DNA of 56,382 nucleotides, from assembly GCA_017470115.1 (NCBI GenBank), contig JAFUEZ010000002.1:113665-170046 (forward strand), given 5' to 3'. Position numbers and translations under genes: made by a program. Of the stretch, positions 9,681 to 19,610 are shown one piece after another. This stretch comes from Bacilli bacterium. Lineage in GTDB: Bacteria; Bacillota_I; Bacilli_A; RFN20; CAG-826. Within the stretch, counting starts at the first letter, position 1. Each line of letters opens with the position of its first letter. The notes under the pieces were generated by a model. It searched no databases. It saw only the letters and a program-made list of their open reading frames with translations, and was not told the DNA's origin.

Positions 9681-9699
9681 TATTTTGAATGAATTTATC

Positions 9700-9730
9700 T
9701 AAAATATTTGAGTTTTGCATGGTTTTTGTG
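9700..9730 (-). repeat. Dispersed intergenic element, copy 2 (- orientation)
   Basis: The + strand shows AATATTTGAGTTTTGCATGG then T-rich DNA. Its reverse complement matches the element core, with CCATGCAAAACTCAAATATT. It lies between the SRP RNA and tadA. Confidence 0.65.
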
Positions 9731-9816
9731 TAAAAATAGCGAATTATATGATTGGTAGAATAGTCAAAAAAATCACAATTTCTAAAGAGCAAATAGCATA
9801 TCAACATAAACGGTAT

Positions 9817-9831
9817 TATAATAAAACTATG
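9817..9831 (+). promoter_or_regulatory. -10 box placed for a leaderless tadA mRNA
   Basis: TATAAT at 9817-9822 is followed by exactly 6 nt and then ATG (9829). Transcription would start at or next to the A of the start codon. There is no Shine-Dalgarno sequence before this ATG. No good -35 box is visible. Confidence 0.6.
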
Positions 9832-10284
9832 ATTAAAAATGATGAATATTTCATGAAGGAAGCTTTTAAAGAAGCTAAAAAAGCATATAAAAAAGGTGAA
9901 GTTCCTATTGGTTGTGTCCTTGTAAATAACGAAAATAAGGAAATTTTAGCAAGAGCTCACAATTTAAGAGAAGAAAAACATGATATATCTGCTCATGCTG
10001 AAATTATTGCTTTAAAAAAAGCAGGACAAAAATCATTAAACTGGAGAAGCGAAAACACAACACTATATGTTACTGTTGAACCTTGTGTGATGTGTGCAGG
10101 CGCAATTTTACAATCGAGAATATCTAGAATTGTATTTGGAATATATGAACCAGCAACAGGTGGATTTGGTGGAAAGATAGATTTAACAAAAGAATTTAAA
10201 TCAAATTTGACGATAACAAGCGGAATTTTAAAAGACAAGATACAAGAATTAATGAAAGAATTTTTTGAAGAAAGGCGACAATAA
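9829..10284 (+). CDS. tadA: tRNA adenosine(34) deaminase TadA
   Basis: Zinc deaminase that makes inosine at the wobble base of tRNA-Arg(ACG). It has HAEI (zinc ligand His plus proton-shuttle Glu) near residue 56 and PCVMC with the two zinc Cys near residue 85. The length from this start is 151, typical. An upstream in-frame ATG at 9715 would add 38 residues unlike the family and would read through a dispersed repeat, so the ATG at 9829, 6 nt after a TATAAT, is preferred. Gene order (serS, SRP RNA, tadA) resembles B. subtilis. Confidence 0.93.
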   Translation: MIKNDEYFMKEAFKEAKKAYKKGEVPIGCVLVNNENKEILARAHNLREEKHDISAHAEIIALKKAGQKSLNWRSENTTLYVTVEPCVMCAGAILQSRISRIVFGIYEPATGGFGGKIDLTKEFKSNLTITSGILKDKIQELMKEFFEERRQ

Positions 10285-10369
10285 TCGTCTTTTTTTGAAC
10301 TAAGGTTTATAATTTAAAATTTTGAGTTTTTTACTATGTAAAAAAAGAAAATAGTAATATAATTTTCTC

Positions 10370-13174
10370 ATGCTAGAAATTGTAGATGTTATTAAAGATT
10401 ATTACGTAGACAAAAAAGCATTCAGAGCTTTAAAAGGAATAAATTTGTTTTTCCCAAAACAACAATTTTGTTCAATTTTAGGACCATCTGGGTGTGGTAA
10501 AACAACCACTTTAAATATTATTGGTGGATTAGATCAATACACAAGTGGTGATTTGATCATTGAAGGACAATCAACTAAAACTTATAACGATAAAGACTGG
10601 GATAATTATAGAAACAAAAGGGTTGGGTTTGTTTTCCAATCTTATAATTTAATTCCACAACTAAACTTACAAGATAATGTTGCGATGGCTTTGACTTTAA
10701 ACGGCGTTTTAAGAAAAGAAAGAATTGAAAGAGCTAGAGTAGCGCTTGATAAAGTTGGACTTAATGGTTTATATAACAAAAAACCTAATCAACTTTCTGG
10801 TGGCCAAATGCAACGTGTTGCAATCGCAAGAGCAATTATTAACAACCCTGAAGTTGTCTTAGCTGATGAACCAACAGGAGCCCTTGATAGTGTAACAAGT
10901 GTGCAAATTATGGATATTTTGAAAGAAATTTCAAAAGATAGACTTGTTATCATGGTCACTCATAACGAGGATTTAGCCAACAAATATTCGGATAGAATTA
11001 TTAAATTTTTAGATGGTGAAGTTTCTTCTGACTCTCTAGAAAAAGAAATGAAATCCTTAAGAGAAAAAGAAAATAAGGAATATCAAAAGAAAAACGATAT
11101 TTCATTAAAAGATTTTGAAATTATTGATGAAAAGAAAAATAGCAAATTAAAAAAAGCTATGAAAGAAAGAAAGAGTTCAATGTCTTTTTGGACCGCTCTT
11201 AAATTATCTTTTGGTAATTTATTAACGAAAAAAGGAAGAACATCATTAACTTCTGTTGCTGGATCGTTTGGTATTATTGGTGTTGCATTGGTTTTAAGTG
11301 TTAACAATGGTTTTGGCAATTATGTTGCTAGAATGGAAAAAGAAACTGCCTCACAAATGCCAATTACTGTTGCATCTTATTCAGTAACTTACGAATATGA
11401 TGCTGATTTTGTTGAAAATGAATCTTTTACTGATAAGCAAGAAATCTATGTCACAAGAGAAGGACGAATAGCTAGAAAACTTGTTTATAACAACATTACT
11501 CCTAAATATATTTCTTATTTAGAAAAACTTAAAAATAAAGAAAAAATCGTTAGTGATTATATTATTTCTTACGGTGATGAATATGGATATAACCTTTCCA
11601 CAACATTAGTTGGAAGCGACGAACCATATATAGTTGAAAACACCAGTTTCTTATCTTATTCGAGCATTTTATCGACTGTTACTGGCTTACCAACACAATT
11701 TTTCCATGTTCTTTATGGAGAAGAAAGTGATTACGATGTAATTGCTGGTAATTATTGTGATTCAGAAGATAAAGGCGATTTAATGCTAATGGTAAACGAG
11801 AAAAATGAACTCCCATTAGGCGTTTTAAAACGACTCGGCTTTATTCCAGATGATGAAAACTATGATGAAAAATATGCTGAAGAACACCCAATAAGTTTTG
11901 ATGATATTATTGGAAAGAAATTTAAAGTTTTCCCAAACAAAGACTTTTATACAACAAGTTCGAAGAGTGTTTCACAAAGTACATATGAAGCATATTATTA
12001 TGAACAAAAAGATTTGAAAACTTTATATGAAGATGAAAATGCAGGAATTGAGTGCAGAATAGCAGGGATTTTAAGACCAAAGAAAGATTCTTCGATTCAA
12101 ACAATGGCTTCTGGATTGTGCTATCAAAAGTCTTTGCAAGACTATTTAGTCGAATCAAATCAACAAGAAGAAGTTTATAAAAACATCGAACATAATATGA
12201 CTTGGAAAGATGGCGCATCGCTTATAGATTTATTAAGTGATCTTCAAGAGCTCCAAGAAGAGAATGTATCTGAACTTACTGCCACCAAATTAAATAGAAC
12301 TTTTAGTAACTATTTAACTTTCTATAACTTATTTAGTGGCGAAAGTGAAAATTCTTCTGGTGAACCTTATACATTTAGTGATTATATCGGTTGGGCTAAT
12401 AAACTAGGTGTAGAATTGATTGACGACGAATTAAAAGTTTCAGGATTAGATGGTATCTCAGATTATCTTGCGAGAATTATTAGATATTTAAGTGAAGGAT
12501 CGTTTGACGTTGCAACCAAACAAAAAGCATATCCTTATATAATTTCTGTCATGGCTTTTATGAATAATTATTCAGCTATTGATAATGTTATTATTTTCTC
12601 GCCTGATTTAACCGCAAAAGAAACTCTTAAAAAGAGACTCGACGATTACAATAAAATTGACACAACAGGAAGCTTAGATCACGCAAGCAGCCAAAAAGAA
12701 GTAGTGAATTATACTGATATTGTTGGCACATTAACCTCTTCGCTTTCTCAAATGATCGATATTATTTCAGTTGTTTTAATTGTTTTTGCCTCTATTTCGC
12801 TTGTTGTTAGCTGCGTTATGACTGGCATTATAACTTATGTTTCCGTTATTGAAAGAACTAAAGAAATAGGTGTTTTAAGAGCGGTTGGAGCAAGAAAGAA
12901 AGACGTTGGAAGATTATTTGAGGCTGAATGTGTTTTTATTGGATTAGGAAGTGGTGTATTTGGGTGTCTTGTTGCTTGGGGAGCGACATTCCCAATCAAT
13001 GGAATTCTTAATGCGCTTTATGGAAGTTACAACATTGGCAATATTGCAGATTTAGCGTTTACATCGATGCTTTTTCTTATTGTTATATCTGTTGTTTTAA
13101 CATTTGTTAGTAGTTTGTTCCCTGCAAGAGCAGCAGCAAAGAAGGATCCTGTTACGGCTCTTAGAACAGAATAG
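10370..13174 (+). CDS. MacB-like ABC transporter, ATPase fused to FtsX-type permease
   Basis: A 934-residue single-chain exporter. Residues 1-230 form the ATPase of the LolD/MacB class (Walker [11 protein letters not shown], signature [14 protein letters not shown], Walker [14 protein letters not shown]). A charged linker leads to the first membrane segment (about 295-315), then a large extracellular domain of about 470 residues, then three C-terminal membrane segments with the FtsX motif ([20 protein letters not shown]). Such proteins usually handle peptide antibiotics, lipoproteins or virulence peptides by mechanotransmission. The ATG is 6 nt after TATAAT (10358-10363) and lacks a ribosome-binding site. 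The TetR-type gene directly behind it likely controls it. Confidence 0.9.
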   Translation: MLEIVDVIKDYYVDKKAFRALKGINLFFPKQQFCSILGPSGCGKTTTLNIIGGLDQYTSGDLIIEGQSTKTYNDKDWDNYRNKRVGFVFQSYNLIPQLNLQDNVAMALTLNGVLRKERIERARVALDKVGLNGLYNKKPNQLSGGQMQRVAIARAIINNPEVVLADEPTGALDSVTSVQIMDILKEISKDRLVIMVTHNEDLANKYSDRIIKFLDGEVSSDSLEKEMKSLREKENKEYQKKNDISLKDFEIIDEKKNSKLKKAMKERKSSMSFWTALKLSFGNLLTKKGRTSLTSVAGSFGIIGVALVLSVNNGFGNYVARMEKETASQMPITVASYSVTYEYDADFVENESFTDKQEIYVTREGRIARKLVYNNITPKYISYLEKLKNKEKIVSDYIISYGDEYGYNLSTTLVGSDEPYIVENTSFLSYSSILSTVTGLPTQFFHVLYGEESDYDVIAGNYCDSEDKGDLMLMVNEKNELPLGVLKRLGFIPDDENYDEKYAEEHPISFDDIIGKKFKVFPNKDFYTTSSKSVSQSTYEAYYYEQKDLKTLYEDENAGIECRIAGILRPKKDSSIQTMASGLCYQKSLQDYLVESNQQEEVYKNIEHNMTWKDGASLIDLLSDLQELQEENVSELTATKLNRTFSNYLTFYNLFSGESENSSGEPYTFSDYIGWANKLGVELIDDELKVSGLDGISDYLARIIRYLSEGSFDVATKQKAYPYIISVMAFMNNYSAIDNVIIFSPDLTAKETLKKRLDDYNKIDTTGSLDHASSQKEVVNYTDIVGTLTSSLSQMIDIISVVLIVFASISLVVSCVMTGIITYVSVIERTKEIGVLRAVGARKKDVGRLFEAECVFIGLGSGVFGCLVAWGATFPINGILNALYGSYNIGNIADLAFTSMLFLIVISVVLTFVSSLFPARAAAKKDPVTALRTE

Positions 13175-13183
13175 GTGGAAAAT

Positions 13184-13702
13184 ATGAAAAATACTGAAAA
13201 AGAGATTCAAAAAACATTTGTAAATTTATTAAGTTCATATTCAATTGAAGAAATTGATGTAAAAATGATTTGTGACATTTTGAAAATTAAAAGGCAATCA
13301 TTTTATTATCATTATAAAAACATTTATGATGTGATTTACTCAATGTTTAAAGATAACGATTTAGAGATTAAAAATAGTGGATCTTTAGAAATCATCGTTA
13401 AAGAATTAATTGAATATTTATTTAAAAACGAAGATTTTAATCGTGAAATTTTAATTAGTAGTGCTAGAGAAATATTAGAAGAATTCGCTTTCTCTTATCT
13501 ATATAGATCATTCATTTTGTATTTGGCGCAATATCGTTTATCAATCGATATTCAAAAAGAGACAGCAAGATTCTATGGTAAAGCAGTTGCAAGTCAGGTA
13601 CTTTTCTATTTTAAAAATGCGGATTATACTAAAGATGAGATATATTTAAAATTGAATTATTTATTCAACGAACAGCTTTTGAAAATTGCTGTTAAACGTT
13701 AA
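13184..13702 (+). CDS. TetR-type transcriptional regulator
   Basis: A 172-residue protein whose N-terminal helix-turn-helix (DVKMICDILKIKRQSFYYHY, about residues 27-46) is a clear TetR type. The rest is an all-helical ligand and dimer domain with little sequence identity to named members. The start at 13184 has AGGTGG about 6 nt before it; a GTG at 13175 is possible but less likely. It sits 9 nt after the ABC exporter and is probably in the same transcript, so it may act as a local repressor of the exporter. No clear palindrome was noticed at the exporter promoter. Confidence 0.8.
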   Translation: MKNTEKEIQKTFVNLLSSYSIEEIDVKMICDILKIKRQSFYYHYKNIYDVIYSMFKDNDLEIKNSGSLEIIVKELIEYLFKNEDFNREILISSAREILEEFAFSYLYRSFILYLAQYRLSIDIQKETARFYGKAVASQVLFYFKNADYTKDEIYLKLNYLFNEQLLKIAVKR

Positions 13703-13732
13703 AAACCCTGCAAATCTCGAATATTTTTAATT
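13701..13732 (+). repeat. Dispersed intergenic element, copy 3 (+ orientation)
   Basis: Contains ACCCTGCAAATCTCGAATAT then TTTTTAA, overlapping the last bases of the TetR stop. One of the best matches to the consensus. Confidence 0.7.
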
Positions 13733-13756
13733 AAAATCACTTTTTAGGAGAATTAG

Positions 13757-13906
13757 ATGTTAAAGTTTAGTGCAATTATGATGTCAATATCGGTAGTCGT
13801 TTTATTTGTTGGATTATCTCTTATGAATTCAATAATTATGATTGCTGGATCAGGAGTTGCTTTTGTTGGATTGGCAGCAGTGGTTATAAAGACTATTATT
13901 AGTTAA
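13757..13906 (+). CDS. Small hydrophobic membrane protein
   Basis: A 49-residue open frame with TAGGAG about 7 nt before its ATG. The product is almost wholly hydrophobic, with two membrane spans (about residues 4-22 and 27-45) separated by a short MNS turn and a GSG in the second span. No family was recognised. It lies 14 nt before the M50-like gene and probably shares its transcript, so it may be a partner of that membrane protein; this is inferred from position. Confidence 0.6.
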   Translation: MLKFSAIMMSISVVVLFVGLSLMNSIIMIAGSGVAFVGLAAVVIKTIIS

Positions 13907-13920
13907 GAAAGGAAACAATT

Positions 13921-15072
13921 ATGGAAAAAGAAGATTTTTTAAGCTTACTAATCTATATATTGATGGGGACAATTGTTCTTTTAACTGGTTTTTTAATTAT
14001 AAGGCCAGCTATGGAATCTGGATATTTATTTAATGAATTTGGAACTAATCTTTTGTTCTTATTTGTTGCTTTAGTTGTTTCTATTTTTGTTAATGCTGTT
14101 TTGCTTGAACTTGGCCATTATGTCGGTGCAAAAATAGGTAAATATAGAGTTTTAACATTTAACATTTTTGGATTTTGCTTTTATAAAGTTAAAGAAGGGG
14201 AAAAAATTAAGACAAAGTTTAAATTTGCAAAGCCTAATGGATTTATTGGATCAACAGAAATAGCTCCAAAATCTGAAAAATCTAATCCAATGCCATACGT
14301 TTTCACCCCTCTATTATTAATGCTCTTAGAATTTGTTGGCTTATATTGTGCTTATGCATTTATCAAAGATGTTGCTGATGATGCAAAAGTAATGATGATG
14401 GCAATTAAATATGGGACTGTTGTTTTGGCTTCAATTGGCGCTTGTTTTATTGTTTATAACTATTTCCCAGCAAAACTTGATTCACTAAATGATGGTTATA
14501 GAATCCTATTATTAAATAAGAAGATAAATATCGAGGCTTATAATTACGGATTAAGCAACAATGAAATTGAATATTATGGTGGGAAAGTTGATGAAATCAG
14601 AGTGTTTGATGAAATCACCGATTTCACAGCAAACGTTAATTTTACAGCAACACTTAATGAGATAATTGCTAAAGACTTTGAGAAAGCAAGAGAAATAATC
14701 GACAAAACAATTAGCGACAAAACAAAAATGGCTAGCTCAACTTATCGAAGATTTGTTGTGTTAAGTGTTTTCTTGGATTATTTGACTAAACCAGAAGAAG
14801 AAGCTACTAATATATATAAAGAAAAAATCGTAGGCACTGATGTTGCAGACATGGTAAGAAATTGCAAAACATACGATGGAATGCGACTTTATATTGCTTA
14901 TGTAGGCATTTCAGAAAAAAGCGTCAACGAAATTAAATACGCTTTAGAAAAGAAAGCTAAACTTGATAAACGCGAAGAAAAAGCAGAGATAGAGAAACAA
15001 AATCAAATAGTAAACATTATTCTTGATAGAGTTTCGGAAATCGTACCTCAAGCAAGCGAATTAAAACTGTAA
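13921..15072 (+). CDS. M50 (site-2 protease)-like membrane protein with broken zinc motif
   Basis: A 383-residue membrane protein. Residues 10-30 and 40-66 are hydrophobic. The segment LLELGHYVGAKIGKYRVLTF matches the M50 metalloprotease active-site helix (usual HELGHxxxA), but the first zinc His is Leu62 (codon CTT at 14104, one base from CAT). Glu63 and His66 remain. Two more spans (about 125-150, 158-182) precede NYFPAKLDSLNDGYRILL, which resembles the third-ligand motif of the family (N..P...DG) and keeps an Asp. A soluble tail of about 190 residues follows. The protein is therefore probably a non-proteolytic relative, or one with altered metal binding. The ribosome-binding site GAAAGGA is good. 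Confidence 0.7.
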   Translation: MEKEDFLSLLIYILMGTIVLLTGFLIIRPAMESGYLFNEFGTNLLFLFVALVVSIFVNAVLLELGHYVGAKIGKYRVLTFNIFGFCFYKVKEGEKIKTKFKFAKPNGFIGSTEIAPKSEKSNPMPYVFTPLLLMLLEFVGLYCAYAFIKDVADDAKVMMMAIKYGTVVLASIGACFIVYNYFPAKLDSLNDGYRILLLNKKINIEAYNYGLSNNEIEYYGGKVDEIRVFDEITDFTANVNFTATLNEIIAKDFEKAREIIDKTISDKTKMASSTYRRFVVLSVFLDYLTKPEEEATNIYKEKIVGTDVADMVRNCKTYDGMRLYIAYVGISEKSVNEIKYALEKKAKLDKREEKAEIEKQNQIVNIILDRVSEIVPQASELKL

Positions 15073-15109
15073 ACAAAAAAGGAGAAATAATTAAATCTCC
15101 TTTTTGTTT
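15073..15109. terminator. Bidirectional terminator between convergent genes
   Basis: ACAAAAAAGGAGA pairs with TCTCCTTTTTGT around a 10-nt loop. It has T runs on both strands, so it can serve the M50-like gene (+) and mscL (-). Confidence 0.85.
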
Positions 15110-15126
15110 GCGATGAAGTCTTAATT

Positions 15127-15723
15127 TTATTCAGCTGGTTCTTCGGCTGGTTTTTCTTCTTCGACTTTTTCGCCTTCAAGTTTTGCTTTTGCTTTTTCTT
15201 CAGCTGCAAGTCTTGCTGCTCTTAAAGTATTAACAACTTTAACAACAATGAATAATGTGATAGCGATAATTAAGAATGAGATGACAGCATTAATTAATGC
15301 TCCCCAATCTAAGAAGGCTGCACTATTCCAAACATATTGGCCACCATGTAAGGTGTATTTGCTTGTAAGTTGTTGTTGCCATTGGACAAATGTTGCATCT
15401 GAAGCGGTGATATCAACGTCAGCAGTTGATTTAGCATAAGTAATAGTCATTTGTGTTAATTCAGATGAATTAAAGACTTGACCAATTCCTGCTATACCTG
15501 CTTGATTTGATCCTGGTAGAGCTGGTAAGACAGTAATTAATCCAGCTAAGCCTCCTGGAACACCCCAAGTAGCTAAGCTCATTAAGATACCAACGAGTGC
15601 TGTGACGATTGCACTGAAAGCACCACCGATAACAACACCAACGGCCATATCGAAGGCGTTACCACGTGAGATGAAAGCTTTAAATTCGTTCCAAAGTTTA
15701 TGTTCTCTCTTCTTTTTTGCCAT
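15127..15723 (-). CDS. mscL: Large-conductance mechanosensitive channel MscL, enlarged loop
   Basis: Pressure-relief channel opened by membrane tension. The N terminus ([20 protein letters not shown] then [14 protein letters not shown]) is the conserved S1-TM1 region, and TM2 ([20 protein letters not shown]) is near residue 150. Usual MscL is 125-150 residues; this one has 198 because the extracellular loop between the two membrane helices is expanded to about 75 residues, and an acidic tail ([10 protein letters not shown]) follows TM2. A ribosome-binding site (AAGGAG) precedes the start. It is transcribed divergently from degV. Confidence 0.93.
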   Translation of the reverse strand: MAKKKREHKLWNEFKAFISRGNAFDMAVGVVIGGAFSAIVTALVGILMSLATWGVPGGLAGLITVLPALPGSNQAGIAGIGQVFNSSELTQMTITYAKSTADVDITASDATFVQWQQQLTSKYTLHGGQYVWNSAAFLDWGALINAVISFLIIAITLFIVVKVVNTLRAARLAAEEKAKAKLEGEKVEEEKPAEEPAE

Positions 15724-15865
15724 GAAATTATATCTCCTTATGCTTATTATTTTATTATTCTTGAAAACAAATGTATATTAAAAATAGTATTTTTAATTTC
15801 ATTTTTTAATTATGGTATTTTTATTATAATTATAAAGATAGAAATATCACGCAAAGGAGCAAACG

Positions 15866-16747
15866 ATGAATAAAGTTATTGTTATTGCGGATTCAACGGT
15901 AGATTTAAGTAAAGAATTAGTTGAAAAGTATCAAATTAAGATTGTCCCTCTACACGTTACAATCCCTGGAGATGAAACAGATTATTTAGATGGAGTAAAT
16001 TTAGATAGCGAATCAATCTATAAAAAAGTAGAAGAAATTGGTAAAACTCCAAGAACAGGTGCTAGAAACACCGCTGAATTTATTGAAGATTTTAAACCAT
16101 ATATTGAAAGTGGGTGTGACATTATTTTTACAGGTATTGGATCTACAATGTCATCAACCTATAGCAATGCATGTTTAGCTGCTCAAGAATTCCCTGAAGG
16201 AAGAATTGAAGTGATTGACTCAGCTAATTTATCAACCGGAACAGGTCTTTTAGTTATTAGAATGTGTGAATTAAGAGATCAAGGAAAAAATATTCATGAA
16301 ATTGCTGAGGAAGTGAAAAAACTGGTACCTTTAGTTAGTGCAAAATTCTGTATTGAAGTACTTGATTATTTATATAAAGGTGGAAGATGTTCTGGAATGA
16401 CAAAATTATTTGCTCAATTTCTAAGAATACATCCAGTAGCCAAGGTTATTGATGGAAAATTAACCATGTACAAACTTCCAAGGGGAAAATATAAAAAAGC
16501 TGTTGACCTTCAAATTGAAGAATTTGTTGAAGATTTTAATGCAAACAATATTTATACAGATCACGTTTTTGTTACTGATAGCGGAAGAATGGATGGGGAA
16601 TCAGAATATATCGTTGAAGAACTTTCAAAATATATTCCAAAAGAATCAATCCACATTACACAAGCAGGATGTGTTGTTTCTTCACATTGTGGGCCAAAAA
16701 CAATCGGAATCCTTTATATATTAAAAGAGAAAAGAAAATCTAAATAA
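15866..16747 (+). CDS. DegV family fatty-acid-binding protein
   Basis: A 293-residue protein of the DegV/FakB family, which presents bound fatty acid to the kinase FakA. The start VIVIADSTVDLS, the TGIGSTMSSTY lid and fatty-acid contact region, DSANLSTGTG, and the GGRCSG loop are all family landmarks. A TATAAT-like element lies upstream and AAAGGAG precedes the ATG. It stands alone between divergent mscL and a convergent terminator. FakA is not in the window. Confidence 0.92.
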   Translation: MNKVIVIADSTVDLSKELVEKYQIKIVPLHVTIPGDETDYLDGVNLDSESIYKKVEEIGKTPRTGARNTAEFIEDFKPYIESGCDIIFTGIGSTMSSTYSNACLAAQEFPEGRIEVIDSANLSTGTGLLVIRMCELRDQGKNIHEIAEEVKKLVPLVSAKFCIEVLDYLYKGGRCSGMTKLFAQFLRIHPVAKVIDGKLTMYKLPRGKYKKAVDLQIEEFVEDFNANNIYTDHVFVTDSGRMDGESEYIVEELSKYIPKESIHITQAGCVVSSHCGPKTIGILYILKEKRKSK

Positions 16748-16756
16748 GAGCAAGAA

Positions 16757-16782
16757 AAAAGCGGTAGAAATACCGCTTTTAA
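16757..16782. terminator. Bidirectional terminator between degV and pmbA
   Basis: AAAAGCGGTA (16757-16766) and TACCGCTTTT (16771-16780) form a perfect 10-bp stem with a GAAA tetraloop. It serves convergent genes. Confidence 0.92.
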
Positions 16783-16804
16783 ATCGAATTTTTAAAAAAT
16801 ATGC

Positions 16805-18127
16805 CTATTCTGCAGAGATTTTGAGGTTTTTAACAGCCATAGAAACAGAGTTTATCGAGCTTGAAAGAAGTTTTGAATTGTTACCTAATGCTATGACATC
16901 GTTGAAAACTTTAAATAGATTTCCACTTAATGTGAATAACTTTAATGCTTTTCCAAGTTTTCCACCTTTAATGTGGAAACCTTCTGCTTGTAGTGAAAAA
17001 TCACCACTTACTGGGTTTAAACCAGCATGAAGTCCTGCAAGACTTGTAACATAAACACCTTCTTCGATTTTTTCAAAGAGTTGTTCTTCGCTTAATTTTC
17101 CTGGTTTTAAGAAAATGTTCGTGAAGCCAATCCCCATCTTGGAGCCTCTACCTCTAGCATTACCTGTTGTTTCAACACCATCTTTTTTAGCGGTTGCAAG
17201 ATTATAGAAGAATGTTTTTAAAACACCTTTATCAATGATTTTTTTATTGCAAGTTGCTACGCACTCATCATCAAAATAAGTGTAGAAGAGGTTTTTCTCT
17301 AGTGGTCTTTCTTCTATTGTAATTTTGCTTGAGAAAATCTTTTGATTTAATTTACCTTCAAAGACTGAGGAATGTTTTTGGACAGATTCGCTGCTTGCGT
17401 TTGAAATTGCAGCAGCAAGTAAACTAGCAACACAATTTTCTTTCAAGACAATTTTGTGTTTTCCGCTTTCAATTGACTCCCCATTAAGCTTGCTCAATCC
17501 TTTTTCAACTAATTCATCAACAAATTTATCTAAGTCAAATTTATCTAAATCGTTATCGAAGAAAATATCAAAGGCCGATTTTGTTTCGTTTTCATTTTCA
17601 GAGAGAACAATTTCAGCATAGAAATAGAAGTAGTTATTCTTTGTTTTTAAATTGAGACCATAAGAATTTGCAAGGACAGAAGAATTGTCACTTAAGCTAA
17701 ATCCAACTTCAACATCTTTAATCTTGTCTGATTTTGCATATAATTTGTCTTCAATTTCATGAAGCATTTTGATGGCTTCTTCAGCTCCAAAACTAGATAG
17801 CCTCTCATTATAGACCCTTTTCTTTTTATATTTTGGTGAACCTTTGAAAATTATTGCTTCATCACTTGATTCGTTTAATGAAGCAGCTTCTTTAATTGTT
17901 TTAACAATATATTCAGGAGTAGATTTGTCATCGCTTTCAACGCTTACGAAGCCCATTTTTCCATTATAAATGCCTCTAGCAGTGAAGTTTTTATCAATTG
18001 AAACTGAATAAGAGACAATTTCGCCTTTAAATATTTCAATTGAAAGCGATTTGCTTCTAACTTCTTCGATGTCGGCAGATTCTAATCCATTAAGCTTTGC
18101 TAATTCAAAAAACTTTTTAAAATTCAT
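16805..18127 (-). CDS. pmbA: TldE/PmbA-type metalloprotease partner subunit
   Basis: The non-catalytic partner of the TldD/TldE protease, which degrades small unfolded peptides and in some bacteria trims modified peptides such as microcin B17. The family signature is seen in GNARGRGSKMGIGFTNIFL and in the C-terminal SGDFSLQAEGFHIKGGKL. No HExxxH is present, as expected. The start is placed at 18127 because GGAGG lies just upstream; an in-frame ATG at 18190 would extend 63 nt into the upstream tldD gene. From 18127 the length is 440 residues, overlapping tldD by 11 nt. Confidence 0.88.
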   Translation of the reverse strand: MNFKKFFELAKLNGLESADIEEVRSKSLSIEIFKGEIVSYSVSIDKNFTARGIYNGKMGFVSVESDDKSTPEYIVKTIKEAASLNESSDEAIIFKGSPKYKKKRVYNERLSSFGAEEAIKMLHEIEDKLYAKSDKIKDVEVGFSLSDNSSVLANSYGLNLKTKNNYFYFYAEIVLSENENETKSAFDIFFDNDLDKFDLDKFVDELVEKGLSKLNGESIESGKHKIVLKENCVASLLAAAISNASSESVQKHSSVFEGKLNQKIFSSKITIEERPLEKNLFYTYFDDECVATCNKKIIDKGVLKTFFYNLATAKKDGVETTGNARGRGSKMGIGFTNIFLKPGKLSEEQLFEKIEEGVYVTSLAGLHAGLNPVSGDFSLQAEGFHIKGGKLGKALKLFTLSGNLFKVFNDVIALGNNSKLLSSSINSVSMAVKNLKISAE

Positions 18128-19523
18128 AGATTGATCCTCCTCTGCCTCCAACGACAATTTCATCAACTCTAATGGTAGGTTGACCAACATTTACTGGAAT
18201 ATTTCCTGAAGAAGAGCCACACATTCCTTGACCAAGAGCTAAATCGTTTCCAACCATATCTATATGCATCAAAATATCGCGAGCGTTACCAACTAAAGTA
18301 GCACCTCTTACTGGTTCAGTAATTTTACCATCCTTAACTATATAAGCTTCTGAACAGCCAAAATTGAATTCTCCGGTTGCTGGATTTACACTTCCTCCAC
18401 CAAAGGAGACTGCATATAAAGCAAGTTTTGTGTTTTTAATAATTTCTTCTGGAGTAGATTTACCTGGAGCAATATATGTATTGCTCATTCTGGAAGTTGG
18501 TTCATATTTATAACTTTGTCTACGAGAAGCGCCGTTTCCTGCTTCATTCATTCTACGTCCATTAAAATCATCAATTAAATAACCGGTTAAAATTCCGTTT
18601 TTAATAAGTTCATGTTTAACAGGTTGATTTCCTTCATCGTCTACATTAAATGAACCCCATTCGTTTGGAATAGTTGGATCATCATAAGCTGAGACGATTG
18701 GATTGGCAATTTGTTCACCTTTTTTACCTGAAAAAACGCTCATTCCTTTTGCAACAGATGTTGCTTCAAGTTGGTGACCACAAGCTTCATGGAAGATAAC
18801 GCCACCCCAACCATTACCAATAATTACAGGGAACTTACCTGATGGAGCTTCTTTCGCTTGTAGCATTAAAATTACTTTTTCAGCGTTTTCTTTTGCTAAA
18901 GCCTTCAAATCTAAGGTTTTTGTGAAAAATTCCCAACCACCTTGAGTTGCAGGGCCATCAAATCTTGTTTCGATTTTTCCATTTTCTGAAGCGACTGACT
19001 CAATGATAAATCTCCCATATTCTCTATAATTTTTAAACATCAAACCTTTTGAGTTAAAGATTTCATTGTCATTAGTTTTAATGATCATTGCAGTTGTGCT
19101 TTTAACAATTCTTTTATCGTGAGAACTAAGCACTGAATTTATTTCTTTAAGTAAACTAATAATTTTTTCTGTAGGAATCGATGTTAGTGGGGTAGATGGA
19201 GTGTTGAAATTTTTATGTTTTTTAAGTTTGAAAGACTTAACATCCTCAATTTGTTTTTGGCCATTAAAAGAAGCAGATAATTCTTTTGCAAGCTCCAACA
19301 AAGATTTTCTTGAAATGTCTCCAGTTGAACCATAAACACTTTGAGTACCTTTAAGAAGTCTTAAGCCGACTCCAGAAATATTAGAATTTCTAGTTTCTTC
19401 AACCTTGCCATTTTCAACTTCTAAATATGTATTAAAGGAATTCTCAGCAAAGATTTCTACAAAATCTGCACCAGTTTGTGAAGCGACATTAATTACTTCA
19501 GCAGCAAGCTTTTTAGATATCAT
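18117..19523 (-). CDS. tldD: TldD-type zinc metalloprotease subunit
   Basis: Catalytic subunit of the TldD/TldE heterodimer, 468 residues. The zinc motif is HEACGHQLE (residues 245-253, HExxxH form). Other family stretches are GAGNGASRRQSYKYEPTSRM near residue 335-355 and the C-terminal CGSSSGNIPVNVGQPTIRV. AGGAGG lies just upstream of the ATG at 19523. The partner gene follows with an overlap, so the two subunits are coupled. A second, divergent pair is at 53421-56116. Confidence 0.92.
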   Translation of the reverse strand: MISKKLAAEVINVASQTGADFVEIFAENSFNTYLEVENGKVEETRNSNISGVGLRLLKGTQSVYGSTGDISRKSLLELAKELSASFNGQKQIEDVKSFKLKKHKNFNTPSTPLTSIPTEKIISLLKEINSVLSSHDKRIVKSTTAMIIKTNDNEIFNSKGLMFKNYREYGRFIIESVASENGKIETRFDGPATQGGWEFFTKTLDLKALAKENAEKVILMLQAKEAPSGKFPVIIGNGWGGVIFHEACGHQLEATSVAKGMSVFSGKKGEQIANPIVSAYDDPTIPNEWGSFNVDDEGNQPVKHELIKNGILTGYLIDDFNGRRMNEAGNGASRRQSYKYEPTSRMSNTYIAPGKSTPEEIIKNTKLALYAVSFGGGSVNPATGEFNFGCSEAYIVKDGKITEPVRGATLVGNARDILMHIDMVGNDLALGQGMCGSSSGNIPVNVGQPTIRVDEIVVGGRGGSIYEF

Positions 19524-19610
19524 AGTTTTACCTCCTGAAATAATTATAAATGGTGGTTGGAAAAAATAAATTTATTAATGAAAGAAACACAAAGAAAGTA
19601 TAATGAAAAT

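Noticed and set aside
10285-10310. Terminator after tadA
   Set aside because: A T run is present but only a 3-bp stem could be drawn.
15838-15865. Cyclic di-GMP riboswitch before degV (CACGCAAAGG-like string)
   Set aside because: Only a short chance match; no GNRA-containing stems of the riboswitch are present.
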